Shown here: in pieces, positions 1 to 11,277 of the stretch
Numbering within the stretch: the first letter of the stretch is position 1
Layout of the letters: each line of letters begins with the position of its first letter
Assembly (NCBI GenBank): GCA_030576275.1
Contig: JALIBN010000026.1
Location: 21,440 to 85,439 of the forward strand
Direction of reading: 5' to 3'
Source of the DNA: Pseudomonadota bacterium
GTDB lineage: Bacteria; Pseudomonadota; Gammaproteobacteria; Nitrosococcales; Methylophagaceae
DNA length: 64,000 nucleotides
Translations under genes and position numbers: made by a program
The notes under the pieces: generated by a model
The model's input: only the letters and a program-made list of their open reading frames with translations
Told to the model about the DNA's origin: nothing
Databases searched by the model: none

Positions 1-60
1 AGCTCCAGCTCCAGCTCCAGCTCCAGCTCCAGCTCCAGCTCCAGCTCCAGCTCCAGCTCC
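1..60. repeat. Hexanucleotide AGCTCC tandem repeat (Ala-Pro repeat in SPOR protein)
   Basis: Ten uninterrupted copies of agctcc, in frame encoding (AP)n. Confidence 0.95.
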
Positions 61-316
61 AAAAGAGACTCAGGCTCAACCAACAGCAACTTGGGTTATA
101 CAGCTTGCGAGCTTTTCAGTTAAAGCTAATGCAGAAGCACTAAGTTTACAAGCTAAACAAATGGGCTATAAATCAGTTATTGAAACTAGTGAGGGCTCCA
201 ATGGCAAGATTTACAGAGTTCGCCTTAAACCTATCGCGGATAAACTAATAGCACAGGCTGTCGCAAGTGAACTCAATAAAAAATTGAAGCTGTCTACACA
301 GGTATTACAGGAATAG
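2..316 (+). CDS. SPOR-domain protein (DedD-like), 3' part, truncated by window start
   Basis: Frame 2 reads (AP)n...TWVIQLASFSVKANAEALSLQAKQMGYKSVIETSEGSNGKIYRVRLKPIADKLIAQAVASELNKKL..VLQE*, a typical SPOR domain; located just upstream of cvpA-purF as dedD commonly is. Confidence 0.8.
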   Translation, partial: APAPAPAPAPAPAPAPAPAPKETQAQPTATWVIQLASFSVKANAEALSLQAKQMGYKSVIETSEGSNGKIYRVRLKPIADKLIAQAVASELNKKLKLSTQVLQE

Positions 317-409
317 ACTTGAACATATCTAAACAATAATTCTGGGTTGATGCCTGTCAATCTGCTAAAATTCTTGGTTTAGTAGCAAAGCACCAATTCA
401 GGGGCGTAT

Positions 410-901
410 ATGGTTTGGGTTGACTATCTGATTATCGGAATAATTCTAGTTTCTTCTGGAATCAGTATCGTTCGAGGGTTTATCAAAGAGGTGTTATCTC
501 TAGTCAGTTGGTCTCTGTCTTTTTGGGTTGCTCTGACATTCCATCCACAATTATCGAACTTACTTATTGATTATATTGCCACACCTTCCATTCGTCTGTT
601 CACTGCTTTTTTTAGCTTATTCATCGTTACATTAATTCTAAGCGCCTTAGTGAACCACATGATTTCTTCACTGGTTGAAAAAACGGGCTTAACCGGTACA
701 GATCGCTCTCTGGGTATTATTTTTGGTCTTGTTCGAGGTGTCGCAATTGTCACTTTGCTGGTTCTAATTGCCGGAGCAACACCAATGCCTGAAGACAGTT
801 GGTGGCAGTCATCATTATTACTCGAACATTTTGAAAAAATGGCAATTTGGTTGCAAACCTTATTGCCGGCAGATATTGCAGAATATATTCACTTTAGCTA
901 A
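410..901 (+). CDS. cvpA: CvpA family membrane protein (colicin V production)
   Basis: 163 aa, N-term VDYLIIGIILVSSGISIVRGFIKEVLSLVSW; directly upstream of purF. Confidence 0.92.
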   Translation: MVWVDYLIIGIILVSSGISIVRGFIKEVLSLVSWSLSFWVALTFHPQLSNLLIDYIATPSIRLFTAFFSLFIVTLILSALVNHMISSLVEKTGLTGTDRSLGIIFGLVRGVAIVTLLVLIAGATPMPEDSWWQSSLLLEHFEKMAIWLQTLLPADIAEYIHFS

Positions 902-916
902 ATTATAGGGCTTGTT

Positions 917-2425
917 ATGTGCGGAATCATTGGTATTGTTAGTCAGTCAGAAGTTAATCAGTCTTTATATGACGGTTTGACTGTTTTACAACATCGTGGC
1001 CAAGATGCCGCAGGTATTGTTACATGTGATGGTAATAGCCAACTATTTTTACGAAAAGATAATGGTTTGGTTAAAGACGTATTCCATACCCGTCACATGC
1101 TTCGATTAAAAGGAAATATGGGGATTGGGCATGTTCGCTATCCTACAGCTGGTTGCTCTACATCTGCTGAAGCTCAACCATTTTATGTTAACTCTCCTTT
1201 TGGTATTTCCTTAGCTCATAATGGCAATTTAACTAATACAAAAGTCTTAAAAGATGAGTTATTTCAAAGTGATCGTCGTCACCTAAATACTAATTCAGAT
1301 TCTGAAGTATTATTGAACGTTCTAGCCCACGAATTACAAAAAACAAGTAAATTAACCCCAGGTCCAGAAGATATTTTTGAAGCCGTCTCGCAAGTACACA
1401 AACGCTGCCGTGGTGCTTATGCTGTTGTTGCTTTGATTGCAGGTGTCGGCATTTTAGCTTTCCGCGATCCTTACGCCATTCGCCCAGTTGTTATTGGCAA
1501 GAGAACAACAGCGCTGGGTGACGAATATATGGTCGCTTCAGAGAGTGTAGCTATTGATTCATTAGGTTTTAAATTAGAGCGTGATGTTGAACCCGGTGAA
1601 TGCATCTTTATAGATACAGCAGGTAACTTTCACTCGCAGCAATGTGCTGAAAATCCAGTTAAAATACCGTGCATTTTTGAGTATGTTTATTTTGCAAGAC
1701 CAGATTCCATGATTGATGGTATTTCTGTGCATAAAAGTCGGATGCGAATGGGCACCAAACTAGCAGAAAAGATCAAGCGTGAATTTGCTGATCACGATAT
1801 TGATGTGGTCATTCCTATTCCTGATACAAGCCGAACAGCTGCATTACAATTAGCTTATGATTTAGGAGTCGTATATCGTGAAGGTTTTATTAAAAATCGC
1901 TATATTGGCCGCACATTTATTATGCCTGGACAATCAGAACGTAAAAAATCAGTTCGTCAAAAATTAAACCCGATTGGTTTAGAGTTTGAAGGTAAAAATG
2001 TTCTGTTAGTGGATGATTCGATAGTCCGGGGCACAACATCACAACAAATTGTACAAATGGCTCGAGATGCTGGTGCTCGTAAAGTGTATTTTGCTTCAGC
2101 AGCTCCCCCTGTTAGATATCCGAACGTATACGGCATTGATATGCCATCTCCCCATGAGTTCGTTGCTCACGAGCGTAACGTGGAGCAGATTGGCGCAGAA
2201 CTGGGTGTAGATTGGCTGGTATATCAAGATTTAGATGATCTTATTGCGGCAGTTAATAAAAGATCTGATATAGATCGCTTCGATACTTCATGTTTTAATG
2301 GCGAGTATATCACCGGTGATATCGATGCTTCTTATCTTTATTATATCGACGCACTCCGTAATGATTCCTCTAAAACTGAATCAGAAAATAGCAGTGCTTT
2401 TATGGAGTTACATAATGACGATTAA
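917..2425 (+). CDS. purF: Amidophosphoribosyltransferase
   Basis: MCGIIGIV N-terminal Cys nucleophile, [25 protein letters not shown] motif. Confidence 0.97.
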   Translation: MCGIIGIVSQSEVNQSLYDGLTVLQHRGQDAAGIVTCDGNSQLFLRKDNGLVKDVFHTRHMLRLKGNMGIGHVRYPTAGCSTSAEAQPFYVNSPFGISLAHNGNLTNTKVLKDELFQSDRRHLNTNSDSEVLLNVLAHELQKTSKLTPGPEDIFEAVSQVHKRCRGAYAVVALIAGVGILAFRDPYAIRPVVIGKRTTALGDEYMVASESVAIDSLGFKLERDVEPGECIFIDTAGNFHSQQCAENPVKIPCIFEYVYFARPDSMIDGISVHKSRMRMGTKLAEKIKREFADHDIDVVIPIPDTSRTAALQLAYDLGVVYREGFIKNRYIGRTFIMPGQSERKKSVRQKLNPIGLEFEGKNVLLVDDSIVRGTTSQQIVQMARDAGARKVYFASAAPPVRYPNVYGIDMPSPHEFVAHERNVEQIGAELGVDWLVYQDLDDLIAAVNKRSDIDRFDTSCFNGEYITGDIDASYLYYIDALRNDSSKTESENSSAFMELHNDD

Positions 2426-2563
2426 TGTTAATTCTAGATAGTTTTTTTTAAAAGGTCATCACTAATCTTACTACAATAATGAGCATTGACTGAACAAGCT
2501 CATCGACACTTATGTAGTTAGGTTTTGCGGTACAGTTAGTTTTCTTATATAATTCCGGCGGAT

Positions 2564-3088
2564 ATGCATCAGAAATTACCAAAAGATATAGACCCATTTA
2601 GATTGGCTCAAAATGGCTTGAGGTTGGAGGGAACACTTCCTGTTTCAACTATGAAGCGTCTTGGTGGCTCGCTCTCAGATTCTGAGGGTGAAGTGGCCGT
2701 AAAGATGAACTTTGATGTCGATGAAACGGGTCTGCCATATATGTATGGCAAATTCAGTTCTAAATTATCAATGATTTGTGAGCGATGCATGACACCGATG
2801 TCGGTAGATGTTGATGTGGAATGTCATCTTGCGATTCTTAAGAATGAAAGAAAAGTTGAAGGGTTGGCTGAGCTTTATGACCCATGGATTGTTGAAAACA
2901 ATGATCCTATCTTATTGAGTTCAGTAGTAGAAGATGAATTGATTTTAGGTTTACCCTTGGTACCCAGACATGAACATGCCTGTTTGCCTAAAGAAGCGTG
3001 GTATCGAGGGGACGATATAGATGAAGGTGAAAAAGAAAAGAAAGTGTCACCATTTGAAGTTCTGGCATCACTAAAATTAAAAAAGTAA
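2564..3088 (+). CDS. yceD: YceD family protein (DUF177), 23S rRNA accumulation protein
   Basis: 174 aa with ERCMTP motif; immediately upstream of rpmF. Confidence 0.88.
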   Translation: MHQKLPKDIDPFRLAQNGLRLEGTLPVSTMKRLGGSLSDSEGEVAVKMNFDVDETGLPYMYGKFSSKLSMICERCMTPMSVDVDVECHLAILKNERKVEGLAELYDPWIVENNDPILLSSVVEDELILGLPLVPRHEHACLPKEAWYRGDDIDEGEKEKKVSPFEVLASLKLKK

Positions 3089-3162
3089 GCGTTTGTTTTG
3101 ATTCTAATTGTAAGAATCAGCAGGTCAAGTATAGTATTTATTAGAAGTTAGGAGTTTATAAA

Positions 3163-3342
3163 ATGGCAGTTCAAAAAAGTAAAAAGAGTCCATCACGACG
3201 TGGTATGCGCCGTTCACACGATGCATTAACTGAAGCAACATTATCTGTTGATTCAACATCAGGTGAATTACATCGCCGTCATCATATTACCGCTGACGGT
3301 TTTTACCGTGGCCGTAAAGTGATTACTGCTACAGGTGAGTAA
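3163..3342 (+). CDS. rpmF: 50S ribosomal protein L32
   Basis: 59 aa ORF missing from supplied track: [62 protein letters not shown]-like gttaggag upstream. Confidence 0.96.
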   Translation: MAVQKSKKSPSRRGMRRSHDALTEATLSVDSTSGELHRRHHITADGFYRGRKVITATGE

Positions 3343-3354
3343 GGCTGAATTCTA

Positions 3355-4374
3355 TTGAGTCTTACATTATCTATTGATGTCATGGGCGGGGATCACGGTC
3401 CAAGTGTCGTGATCCCCGCTGTAGTTCGGGCATTAAAGTTATATCCTAAAACTCACTTTATATTAGTGGGTGATAAAGATGTAATTAATTCATCTTTAAA
3501 TGAACACAATGCACAAGATGATGAGCGCTTGACTATTCATCATGCTTCGCAACAAGTCACAATGGGCGAATCAGCCGCAGTAGCATTGCGGACTAAAAAA
3601 GACTCTTCCATGCGTGTTGCATTGAATCTTGTCAAAGATGGCTCTGCGGCCGCTTGTGTCAGCGCTGGTAACACGGGAGCCTTAATGGCAACTGCTCGCT
3701 TTGTGTTGAAGACGATTCCAGGTATCGAACGTCCAGCTATTGTATCAGCACTTCCTACGATGAAAGGACATACCTATGTTCTTGATCTCGGGGCGAATGT
3801 GGATTCGAGTGCTGAACACTTAGTTCAGTTTGCTGTTATGGGCTCAGTTTTAGCTGAGTTGGTAGATGGCAAAAAAAATCCTACCATTGGTCTGCTCAAC
3901 ATCGGCTCGGAAGAGATTAAAGGTAATGAACGAGTTAAAGAAGCTGCTCGCTTATTAATGGACACAGATTTGAATTATTATGGTTTCGTGGAAGGTGATG
4001 GTTTGTATCGTGGTGATGTAGATGTCGTCGTTTGTGATGGTTTTGTAGGTAATGTCGCATTGAAAGCCAGTGAAGGTGTCATTCATATGATTAGACATTT
4101 TTTACGCCAATCATTTGGCCGAAATATTTTCACTAAAATAGCAGGGTTAATTGCCTCGCCAGTACTAAAACACTTCCGTGAAGAGTTAGACCCTAGAGCT
4201 TATAATGGCGCTAACCTAATCGGTTTACAGGGTATTGTGATTAAAAGCCATGGTGGTACTGATGAAATTGGTTTTGCTAATGCGATCAAAATTGCCATTA
4301 TCGAAGCTGAACAAGATATCCCTAAACATATCAGCAGGCATTTAGAAATGTTACTAGAAGGGCATACGGCTTGA
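3355..4374 (+). CDS. plsX: Phosphate acyltransferase PlsX (TTG start)
   Basis: [47 protein letters not shown]. Confidence 0.95.
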   Translation: MSLTLSIDVMGGDHGPSVVIPAVVRALKLYPKTHFILVGDKDVINSSLNEHNAQDDERLTIHHASQQVTMGESAAVALRTKKDSSMRVALNLVKDGSAAACVSAGNTGALMATARFVLKTIPGIERPAIVSALPTMKGHTYVLDLGANVDSSAEHLVQFAVMGSVLAELVDGKKNPTIGLLNIGSEEIKGNERVKEAARLLMDTDLNYYGFVEGDGLYRGDVDVVVCDGFVGNVALKASEGVIHMIRHFLRQSFGRNIFTKIAGLIASPVLKHFREELDPRAYNGANLIGLQGIVIKSHGGTDEIGFANAIKIAIIEAEQDIPKHISRHLEMLLEGHTA

Positions 4375-5333
4375 TCTATTCAAGAATAGTAGGAACTGGA
4401 AGTTATTTGCCTGAAAAAGTGCTATCTAATCATGATCTGGAAAAAATGGTTGAAACGTCAGATCAATGGATCCAAGATCGAACTGGTATTAAAAAACGTC
4501 ATATTGTTGCTGAAGATGAAACAACTACTGACTTGGCTTTTTTTGCTGCACAAAAGGCAATTGAAGCGGCGGGTATTAGTAACGACGATATTGATTTAAT
4601 CATTGTCGCCACAACAACGCCAACACGAATTTTTCCTAGTACAGCATCCTTAGTACAAGAAAAATTAAACATTAGTGGCTGTCCTGCCTTCGATTTACAA
4701 GCCGTCTGCACAGGTTTTATCTATGCGCTGACCGTTGCTGATAAATTTATTAAATCTGGGTCGGTAAAAAATGCATTAATTATCGGCGCTGAATCTATGT
4801 CACGTATTGTTGATTGGACAGATCGCGATACTTGTGTTTTATTCGGTGACGGTTCTGGTGCCGTAATACTTCAGGCATCGGAAGAAACTGGGATTTTGTC
4901 CACTCATATTCATTGTGATGGTCAATATAATGCCTTGCTAACGGTACCTAAAGGTCCAGGTTCAGCCATAAATGATGAAATATTACCGTATATTGAAATG
5001 CAAGGTAATGATGTATTCAAAGTCGCTGTTCGTACTTTAAGTAATATTGTTGATGAAACTTTAGCTGCTAATGATTTTAGTAAACAGGATGTCGATTGGT
5101 TAATTCCTCATCAAGCAAATATACGTATTATTGCAGCAACAGCTAAAAAACTTAACATGTCTATGGATCAAGTTGTAGTAACTGTTCATGAACATGGTAA
5201 TACCTCGGCGGCATCAATACCATTAGCATTAGATGTCGCAGTACGCGATGGTCGAATTAAGCGTGGCGATACATTACTTTTAGAAGCTTTCGGTGGTGGA
5301 TTCACTTGGGGCTCAACACTTTTAAAATTTTAG
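4371..5333 (+). CDS. fabH: 3-oxoacyl-ACP synthase III (TTG start overlapping plsX stop)
   Basis: [39 protein letters not shown] active Cys; PHQANIRII. Confidence 0.96.
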   Translation: MIYSRIVGTGSYLPEKVLSNHDLEKMVETSDQWIQDRTGIKKRHIVAEDETTTDLAFFAAQKAIEAAGISNDDIDLIIVATTTPTRIFPSTASLVQEKLNISGCPAFDLQAVCTGFIYALTVADKFIKSGSVKNALIIGAESMSRIVDWTDRDTCVLFGDGSGAVILQASEETGILSTHIHCDGQYNALLTVPKGPGSAINDEILPYIEMQGNDVFKVAVRTLSNIVDETLAANDFSKQDVDWLIPHQANIRIIAATAKKLNMSMDQVVVTVHEHGNTSAASIPLALDVAVRDGRIKRGDTLLLEAFGGGFTWGSTLLKF

Positions 5334-5412
5334 AAATACATTAATGCGAATGAGTTTATTCTCAGCGTCATTTATATTCAGTATTAATTATTATCTTCTT
5401 GAGGTTTAAAGC

Positions 5413-6351
5413 ATGAGTCTAGCTTTTGTATTCCCTGGTCAGGGCTCGCAATCTGTAGGCATGTTGTCACAGTTAGCAACACAATTCCCACACGTTCAAG
5501 ACACCTTCTCCGAAGCATCTGAAGTCCTCGGCTATGATCTCTGGCGCTTGGTTTCTGAAGGCCCAGTAGAATCACTTAATCAAACTGATCGTACCCAACC
5601 TGCGATGTTGGCTGCCGGCATTGCTGTTTGGCGCAGCTGGCAATCAGTAACTGATATTACACCTAGCTTTTTAGCGGGGCATAGTCTCGGAGAATATACT
5701 GCCTTAGTTGCTGCTGGTGCCATGGCATTTGCAGATGCTATTAAATTGGTTGAACAGCGCGGACTATTCATGCAGCAAGCAGTACCAGTAGGTACCGGTG
5801 CAATGGCCGCCATATTAGGCTTAGATGACGATATTGTTAGAGCTATTTGCTCGCAAGCTTCGGCCAACGGCATTGTAGATGCGGTTAACTTTAACTCTCC
5901 AGGTCAGGTTGTTATAGCCGGTCAAGCCGAAGCTGTTAATGTTGCGATAATACTAGCAAAAGAACAGGGTGCAAAACGTGCTTTATTGTTGCCAGTTAGT
6001 GTGCCTTCACATTGTGCCTTGATGAAACCTGCCGCAAAACAATTAGAGTTTGTTCTTGCTGATATCACTATTCAAGTACCGACTATTCCTGTTATTCATA
6101 ACGTGAGTGTCACTAACGAAAATAATAGCGAAGATATTAAACGCTTATTAACTGAACAATTATATAGTCCAGTTCGTTGGGTTGAAACAGTACAATCATT
6201 TGCAACTCAAGGTGTCGATACACTTATTGAATGTGGGCCGGGAAAAGTATTAGCAGGCTTAACTAAACGTATTGATAAATCTTTAGTTGGCTTAGCAGTG
6301 TTTGATCAAACATCACTAGATAAAGCTATTCAAACATTAGGAGAAGTATAA
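5413..6351 (+). CDS. fabD: Malonyl-CoA-ACP transacylase
   Basis: FVFPGQGSQSVGML; GHSLGEYTALVAAGAM. Confidence 0.96.
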   Translation: MSLAFVFPGQGSQSVGMLSQLATQFPHVQDTFSEASEVLGYDLWRLVSEGPVESLNQTDRTQPAMLAAGIAVWRSWQSVTDITPSFLAGHSLGEYTALVAAGAMAFADAIKLVEQRGLFMQQAVPVGTGAMAAILGLDDDIVRAICSQASANGIVDAVNFNSPGQVVIAGQAEAVNVAIILAKEQGAKRALLLPVSVPSHCALMKPAAKQLEFVLADITIQVPTIPVIHNVSVTNENNSEDIKRLLTEQLYSPVRWVETVQSFATQGVDTLIECGPGKVLAGLTKRIDKSLVGLAVFDQTSLDKAIQTLGEV

Positions 6352-7094
6352 TGAGTCTTGAAGGTAAAATTGCATTAGTAACAGGTGCCACTAGAGGTAT
6401 TGGAAGAGCGATAGCATTACGTTTAGGTCAACAAGGTGCTACTGTTGTAGGCACTGCCACTTCTGAAGCTGGTGCTCAAGTCATTACTGATTTCCTCAAA
6501 GGAGCAAATATTTCAGGCACAGGAATGTTACTCAATGTGACAGATGCTAGCTCCATTGAAGTCGTTGTAAGTGAAATTGAAACGACATTTGGTGCGCCCA
6601 GTATTTTGGTCAATAACGCAGGAATTACGCGTGATAATTTATTGATGCGTATGAAAGATGATGAATGGAATGACATCATTGAAACCAACTTGACGCCTAT
6701 ATTTAAATTGAGTAAACGCTGCTTACGTGCCATGACCAAGGCACGTTGGGGGCGAATTATTACTATCACATCTGTAGTGGGTGTAATGGGTAATGCTGGC
6801 CAAACAAATTATGCGGCTGCTAAAGCCGGAGTGATTGGTTTCAGTAAATCATTAGCGCGCGAAGTCGGTGCTCGTGGTATTACAGTAAACACTGTTGCCC
6901 CTGGTTTTATTGATACTGATATGACGAATACTTTAGCGGAAGCACATAAGGTTGCTTTATTGGAACAAGTTCCTGTTAAACGATTAGGTCAGCCAGAAGA
7001 AATTGCTGCGGCAGTTAGCTATTTAGCGAGCCTTGATGCTGCTTATGTCACAGGTGAAACTATTCACGTTAATGGCGGTATGTATATGAATTAA
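6351..7094 (+). CDS. fabG: 3-oxoacyl-ACP reductase
   Basis: SDR: ALVTGATRGIGRAIA, YAAAKAGVIGFSKSLA, VNTVAPGFIDTDM. Confidence 0.96.
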   Translation: MSLEGKIALVTGATRGIGRAIALRLGQQGATVVGTATSEAGAQVITDFLKGANISGTGMLLNVTDASSIEVVVSEIETTFGAPSILVNNAGITRDNLLMRMKDDEWNDIIETNLTPIFKLSKRCLRAMTKARWGRIITITSVVGVMGNAGQTNYAAAKAGVIGFSKSLAREVGARGITVNTVAPGFIDTDMTNTLAEAHKVALLEQVPVKRLGQPEEIAAAVSYLASLDAAYVTGETIHVNGGMYMN

Positions 7095-7232
7095 ATACTT
7101 AAATTTTAATGTATTTAAGTATTGTAGTGTTCTACTTAACCCCGTAAAATCAATATGGCTTGTTTATAAGGTGCTTGCACTATAAAATGCGAGCAGATTT
7201 TGAGTAACAAACCACCAAAGGAAAGATAAAAA

Positions 7233-7469
7233 ATGAGTGATATCGAAGCTAGAGTAAGAGACATTGTTGTTGAACAATTGGGCGTAAATGCTGAAGAAGT
7301 AACAGCTGAAGCATCATTTATTGATGACTTAGGTGCTGATTCTTTAGATACAGTAGAATTAGTAATGGCACTTGAAGAAGCATTCGAGTGTGAAATCCCA
7401 GATGATAAAGCTGAGACTATCACTACTGTTCAAAAAGCGATTGATTATATTAATTCTGTCCAGTCTTAA
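7233..7469 (+). CDS. acpP: Acyl carrier protein
   Basis: 78 aa, [29 protein letters not shown]. Confidence 0.98.
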   Translation: MSDIEARVRDIVVEQLGVNAEEVTAEASFIDDLGADSLDTVELVMALEEAFECEIPDDKAETITTVQKAIDYINSVQS

Positions 7470-7489
7470 TATTACTAATTGTTTTAACA

Positions 7490-7526
7490 CTAGCCGCCTA
7501 GTTGTGCTTGAACTCTAGGCGGCTAG
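7490..7526 (+). terminator. Perfect 12-bp inverted repeat between acpP and fabF (attenuator/terminator-like)
   Basis: ctagccgcctag (7490-7501) / ctaggcggctag (7515-7526) followed by tttgtgttt. Confidence 0.65.
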
Positions 7527-7564
7527 TTTGTGTTTAATAGTAGTCAATTCGAAGAGGATGCCTC

Positions 7565-8806
7565 ATGTCTAAACGACGAGTTGTGATAACCGGCCTTGGT
7601 GCAGTGACACCCGTTGGATTATCCGTCAAAGAAAGTTGGGAAAATATACTTGCAGGTAAAAGTGGTATCGCTCCGCTTACTTTGTTTGATGTGTCTGAAT
7701 TTCCCGTAAGATTTGGTGGTAGCGTCAAAGACTTTGATATCACCACTATTATTCCGCGCAAAGAAGCCAAAAAAATGGATACTTTTATTCATTATGGTAT
7801 TGCGGCGGGTAAAGAAGCTATTGAAGATTCAGGGCTTGTTGTTACTGAAGAGAATGCGGAACGAATTGGCGTAGCGATCGGTGCCGGTATCGGTGGCCTG
7901 CCAGGAATTGAGGTAGGATATGATGCCTATTTGAAAGGCGGACCCCGAAAAATGTCTCCGTTTTTTGTACCAAGTAATATTATCAATATGGTTGCTGGTA
8001 ACCTGTCGATCATGTATGGCTTAAAAGGTCCGAATGTTGCGATAGCAACAGCATGTTCCAGTGGTACCCACAATATTTCATCGGCAGGCCGAATGATTCA
8101 ATACGGCGATGCGGATGTAATGATTGCCGGTGGCGCTGAGATGTCGACATGTAAAACAGGTTTAGGTGGTTTTGCAGCCGCAAGAGCCTTATCAACGCGA
8201 AATGATGATCCACAAGCTGCAAGTCGACCATGGGATAAAGACCGTGATGGTTTTGTCTTGGGTGATGGTGCTGGCATAATAGTTTTAGAAGAATACGAGC
8301 ATGCAGTAAAACGCGGCGCTAAAATATATGCTGAGTTGGTCGGTTCAGGGATGAGTTCTGATGCCTACCACATGACTTTACCCTCCATAGGCGGCGAAGG
8401 TGCGGCCCGTTGCATGAAGAATGCGATGGCTGATGCAGGCTTATCAGCAGAGCAGATTGATTATGTTAATGCTCATGGTACCTCGACACCAGCGGGAGAT
8501 GCGGGAGAGACACAAGCAATTAAGTCTGCATTTGGTAGTGCGGCTCATAATATTGCAGTAAGTTCAACAAAATCAATGATTGGTCATTTATTGGGTGCAG
8601 CAGGTGGTGTTGAAGCTATCTTTAGTATTTTAGCTATCCGTGATCAAGTCGCGCCGCCAACGATTAATCTAGACAACCCAGACTCAGAATGTGACTTAGA
8701 TTATGTGCCTCATACTGCAAGGCAAATGCCTATTGAAGTCACCATGTCCAACTCGTTTGGTTTTGGTGGTACAAACGGCACTGTTATCTTCAAAAAGTTA
8801 AGTTAA
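7565..8806 (+). CDS. fabF: 3-oxoacyl-ACP synthase II
   Basis: [48 protein letters not shown]. Confidence 0.97.
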   Translation: MSKRRVVITGLGAVTPVGLSVKESWENILAGKSGIAPLTLFDVSEFPVRFGGSVKDFDITTIIPRKEAKKMDTFIHYGIAAGKEAIEDSGLVVTEENAERIGVAIGAGIGGLPGIEVGYDAYLKGGPRKMSPFFVPSNIINMVAGNLSIMYGLKGPNVAIATACSSGTHNISSAGRMIQYGDADVMIAGGAEMSTCKTGLGGFAAARALSTRNDDPQAASRPWDKDRDGFVLGDGAGIIVLEEYEHAVKRGAKIYAELVGSGMSSDAYHMTLPSIGGEGAARCMKNAMADAGLSAEQIDYVNAHGTSTPAGDAGETQAIKSAFGSAAHNIAVSSTKSMIGHLLGAAGGVEAIFSILAIRDQVAPPTINLDNPDSECDLDYVPHTARQMPIEVTMSNSFGFGGTNGTVIFKKLS

Positions 8807-8819
8807 ATTCGGATTTAAT

Positions 8820-9638
8820 ATGGTTCTTATTAACGGTCTGCCCGATGACAAAATAGCCATCTCAGACCGTGGCCTACAGTATGGTGACGGTTTATTTGAA
8901 ACCATGGTGTATCGAGACGGAACGATTGAATTCATTGATGCACATTTTGCACGATTAATTGACGGTTGTAGACGGCTTAATATTGAGTTCGCAGAAGCTG
9001 AAAAATTAAGCAGTGAACTCAGTATAGTCTGTCAAAGCTTGACCGATAATGACGCTATAATTAAAGTTATCATTACCCGTGGTCGCGGTGGTCGCGGTTA
9101 TTTAGCTACTAGTGGCGTAGAACCGACTCGTATTATTTCAACCTATCCACTACCCACCTATCCCGACCATTATAGTCAAACCGGTATTAAAGTTAGACTG
9201 TGCACGCACACCTTGTCTGAAAATGTTGCCCTAGCTGGCATTAAACATCTTAATCGACTAGATCAAGTTATCGCTCGCAGCGAATGGCATGATTCTGATA
9301 TTGCTGAAGGTATTATGCTCGATTGTGCTGGGAATGTTATTGAAGGCACTATGAGCAATGTATTTATAGTTAAAGCAGGTAAACTGTTTACACCTATGCT
9401 CGACAAGTCTGGTGTTGCTGGTGTTATGCGTGCTCAAATTATATCACTTGCCGCTGAATTAAATATTTCTGTGTTTGAAACTAATGTTCATCTTGAAGAT
9501 TTTATGGCTGCAGATGAGATTTTTATCACAAATAGTGTCATAGGACTCTGGCCTGTCTATGAAATTGATAATACGGTATATGTTGTTGGTCCAGTGACAC
9601 AGAATCTTCAAGATGTTTTACAGCAGGCAAAAAAATAA
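8820..9638 (+). CDS. pabC: Aminodeoxychorismate lyase (class IV aminotransferase)
   Basis: Class IV PLP fold (SDRGLQYGDGLFETM, EGTMSNVFIV); fabF-pabC-mltG-tmk context. Confidence 0.85.
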   Translation: MVLINGLPDDKIAISDRGLQYGDGLFETMVYRDGTIEFIDAHFARLIDGCRRLNIEFAEAEKLSSELSIVCQSLTDNDAIIKVIITRGRGGRGYLATSGVEPTRIISTYPLPTYPDHYSQTGIKVRLCTHTLSENVALAGIKHLNRLDQVIARSEWHDSDIAEGIMLDCAGNVIEGTMSNVFIVKAGKLFTPMLDKSGVAGVMRAQIISLAAELNISVFETNVHLEDFMAADEIFITNSVIGLWPVYEIDNTVYVVGPVTQNLQDVLQQAKK

Positions 9639-9639
9639 G

Positions 9640-10650
9640 ATGCGTTTATTTATGAAACTAGTTTTAAGTCTTATTGTAGTCTTGGTGATTGCCTCAGCGA
9701 TTACTTGGGATCAATACCAAAAATTTATAACTATGCCATTAAAAATTCCTGAGCAGGGTTATGTATACACCGTAACTAGTGGTAGTAATTTACAACAAAT
9801 AAGTCGTGACTTACACGATGCCAAACTTACCAGTCTACCTGCAGAATATTTGCACATTTATGGTCGTCTTACCAACAAAGCCCACTTAATTAAGGCTGGT
9901 GAATACCGTATCGAACCTCAAACAACGTTGCCTCAATTACTTGATCTGTTGATTGCTGGTGAGGTTATTCAATATGCTTTCACCATAGTCGAGGGCATTA
10001 CGGCACAACAGTTAATTAATATGGTTGCTACTGATGAACGTTTTAATAAAACGTTAACTGATACTTCGTTACCGGCAGTGATGGCGGCTTTAGAACTGCC
10101 ATCCAATCATGGGGAGGGTGAGTTTGCTCCAGAAACTTATCATTTCACATCTGGCACCTCAGATAGGCAAATATTAAGTAGGGCGCATAGTCTAATGACA
10201 AGTACCCTTGAAGAGGCGTGGAAAAATAAAGCTGAAAATTTACCTTATAAGACACCTTATGAAGCGTTAATTATGGCTTCTATTATCGAAAAAGAAACCG
10301 GCATTGCTGAAGAAAGAGCACAAATTGCAGGCGTTTTTGTTAGGCGCTTAAAAATGGGGATGCGACTGCAGACAGATCCCACGGTAATTTACGGCTTAGG
10401 TGCCAACTTTGATGGTAATATACGCCGCAAAGATTTAACAACCGACACCATTTACAATACGTATACTCGAAATGGTCTACCGCCAACACCTATTGCATTG
10501 CCTAGCAAGGAATCAATAGAAGCAGCATTGCATCCAAAAACGGGTGAAAGTTTATTTTTTGTTGCTACTGGACATGAAGGCCGACATATCTTTTCCGCCA
10601 ACTTAGCAGACCATAATAAGGCTGTTAGACAATATCAGTTGAAACAATAA
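9640..10650 (+). CDS. mltG: Endolytic murein transglycosylase MltG (YceG)
   Basis: IIEKETGIAEERAQIAGVFVRRLKMGMRLQTDPTVIYGLG; start placed at ATG 9640 just after pabC stop rather than ORF-track 9613. Confidence 0.94.
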   Translation: MRLFMKLVLSLIVVLVIASAITWDQYQKFITMPLKIPEQGYVYTVTSGSNLQQISRDLHDAKLTSLPAEYLHIYGRLTNKAHLIKAGEYRIEPQTTLPQLLDLLIAGEVIQYAFTIVEGITAQQLINMVATDERFNKTLTDTSLPAVMAALELPSNHGEGEFAPETYHFTSGTSDRQILSRAHSLMTSTLEEAWKNKAENLPYKTPYEALIMASIIEKETGIAEERAQIAGVFVRRLKMGMRLQTDPTVIYGLGANFDGNIRRKDLTTDTIYNTYTRNGLPPTPIALPSKESIEAALHPKTGESLFFVATGHEGRHIFSANLADHNKAVRQYQLKQ

Positions 10651-11276
10651 TGACAGGTAAGTTTATCAGCATTGAAGGCATTGAAGGTGCAGGTAAGTCA
10701 ACGCAATTAGCCTTCATTCAACGTTACCTAACCGAGCAAGGTAAACAACTTGTAGTGACTCGTGAACCTGGTGGCACTGAGTTAGGCGAACAAATTCGGA
10801 CACTATTATTGACGCCAACCACCTCGGGAATGGCCAGTGATACCGAGTTGCTGTTAATGTTTGCTGCTCGCGCTGAACATGTTGAACAAATCATTAAGCC
10901 AGCACTTAAACGCGGTGATTGGGTGTTATCCGATCGTTTTGTCGACGCCACATTCGCTTATCAGGGCGGCGGCAGGGGAATTGATCTTCAACGCATATCA
11001 ACCTTATCTGATTGGACATTAAAAGGTCTAAAAACGGACGTGACATTCTTATTTGATTTGCCTGTAGAAATTGGGCAACAACGTGTACTAAGTCGAAATC
11101 AAGGTATTGATCGTTTTGAACAGGAAAAAGTAGATTTCTTCCAACGGATTAGAGAACGTTATTTGAAACGAGCCCAGCAAGAACCTAATCGAATAAAAGT
11201 GATTGATGCCAGTAAATCTATCGTCGAGATTGAATTACAGCTCACTGTACTATTAGACAAATTGCAGACTAATTAA
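10650..11276 (+). CDS. tmk: Thymidylate kinase
   Basis: FISIEGIEGAGKSTQ P-loop; VTREPGGTELGEQIR; LSDRFVDATFAYQG. Confidence 0.97.
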   Translation: MTGKFISIEGIEGAGKSTQLAFIQRYLTEQGKQLVVTREPGGTELGEQIRTLLLTPTTSGMASDTELLLMFAARAEHVEQIIKPALKRGDWVLSDRFVDATFAYQGGGRGIDLQRISTLSDWTLKGLKTDVTFLFDLPVEIGQQRVLSRNQGIDRFEQEKVDFFQRIRERYLKRAQQEPNRIKVIDASKSIVEIELQLTVLLDKLQTN

Positions 11277-11277
11277 C

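Noticed and set aside
571-753. Antisense ORFs opposite conserved genes throughout the track (e.g. 571-753, 5580-5873, 6476-6769, 8010-8231, 16100-16309, 19943-20368, 25308-25862, 29548-29898, 62448-62870)
   Set aside because: They overlap confidently identified genes on the opposite strand and show no recognisable domains
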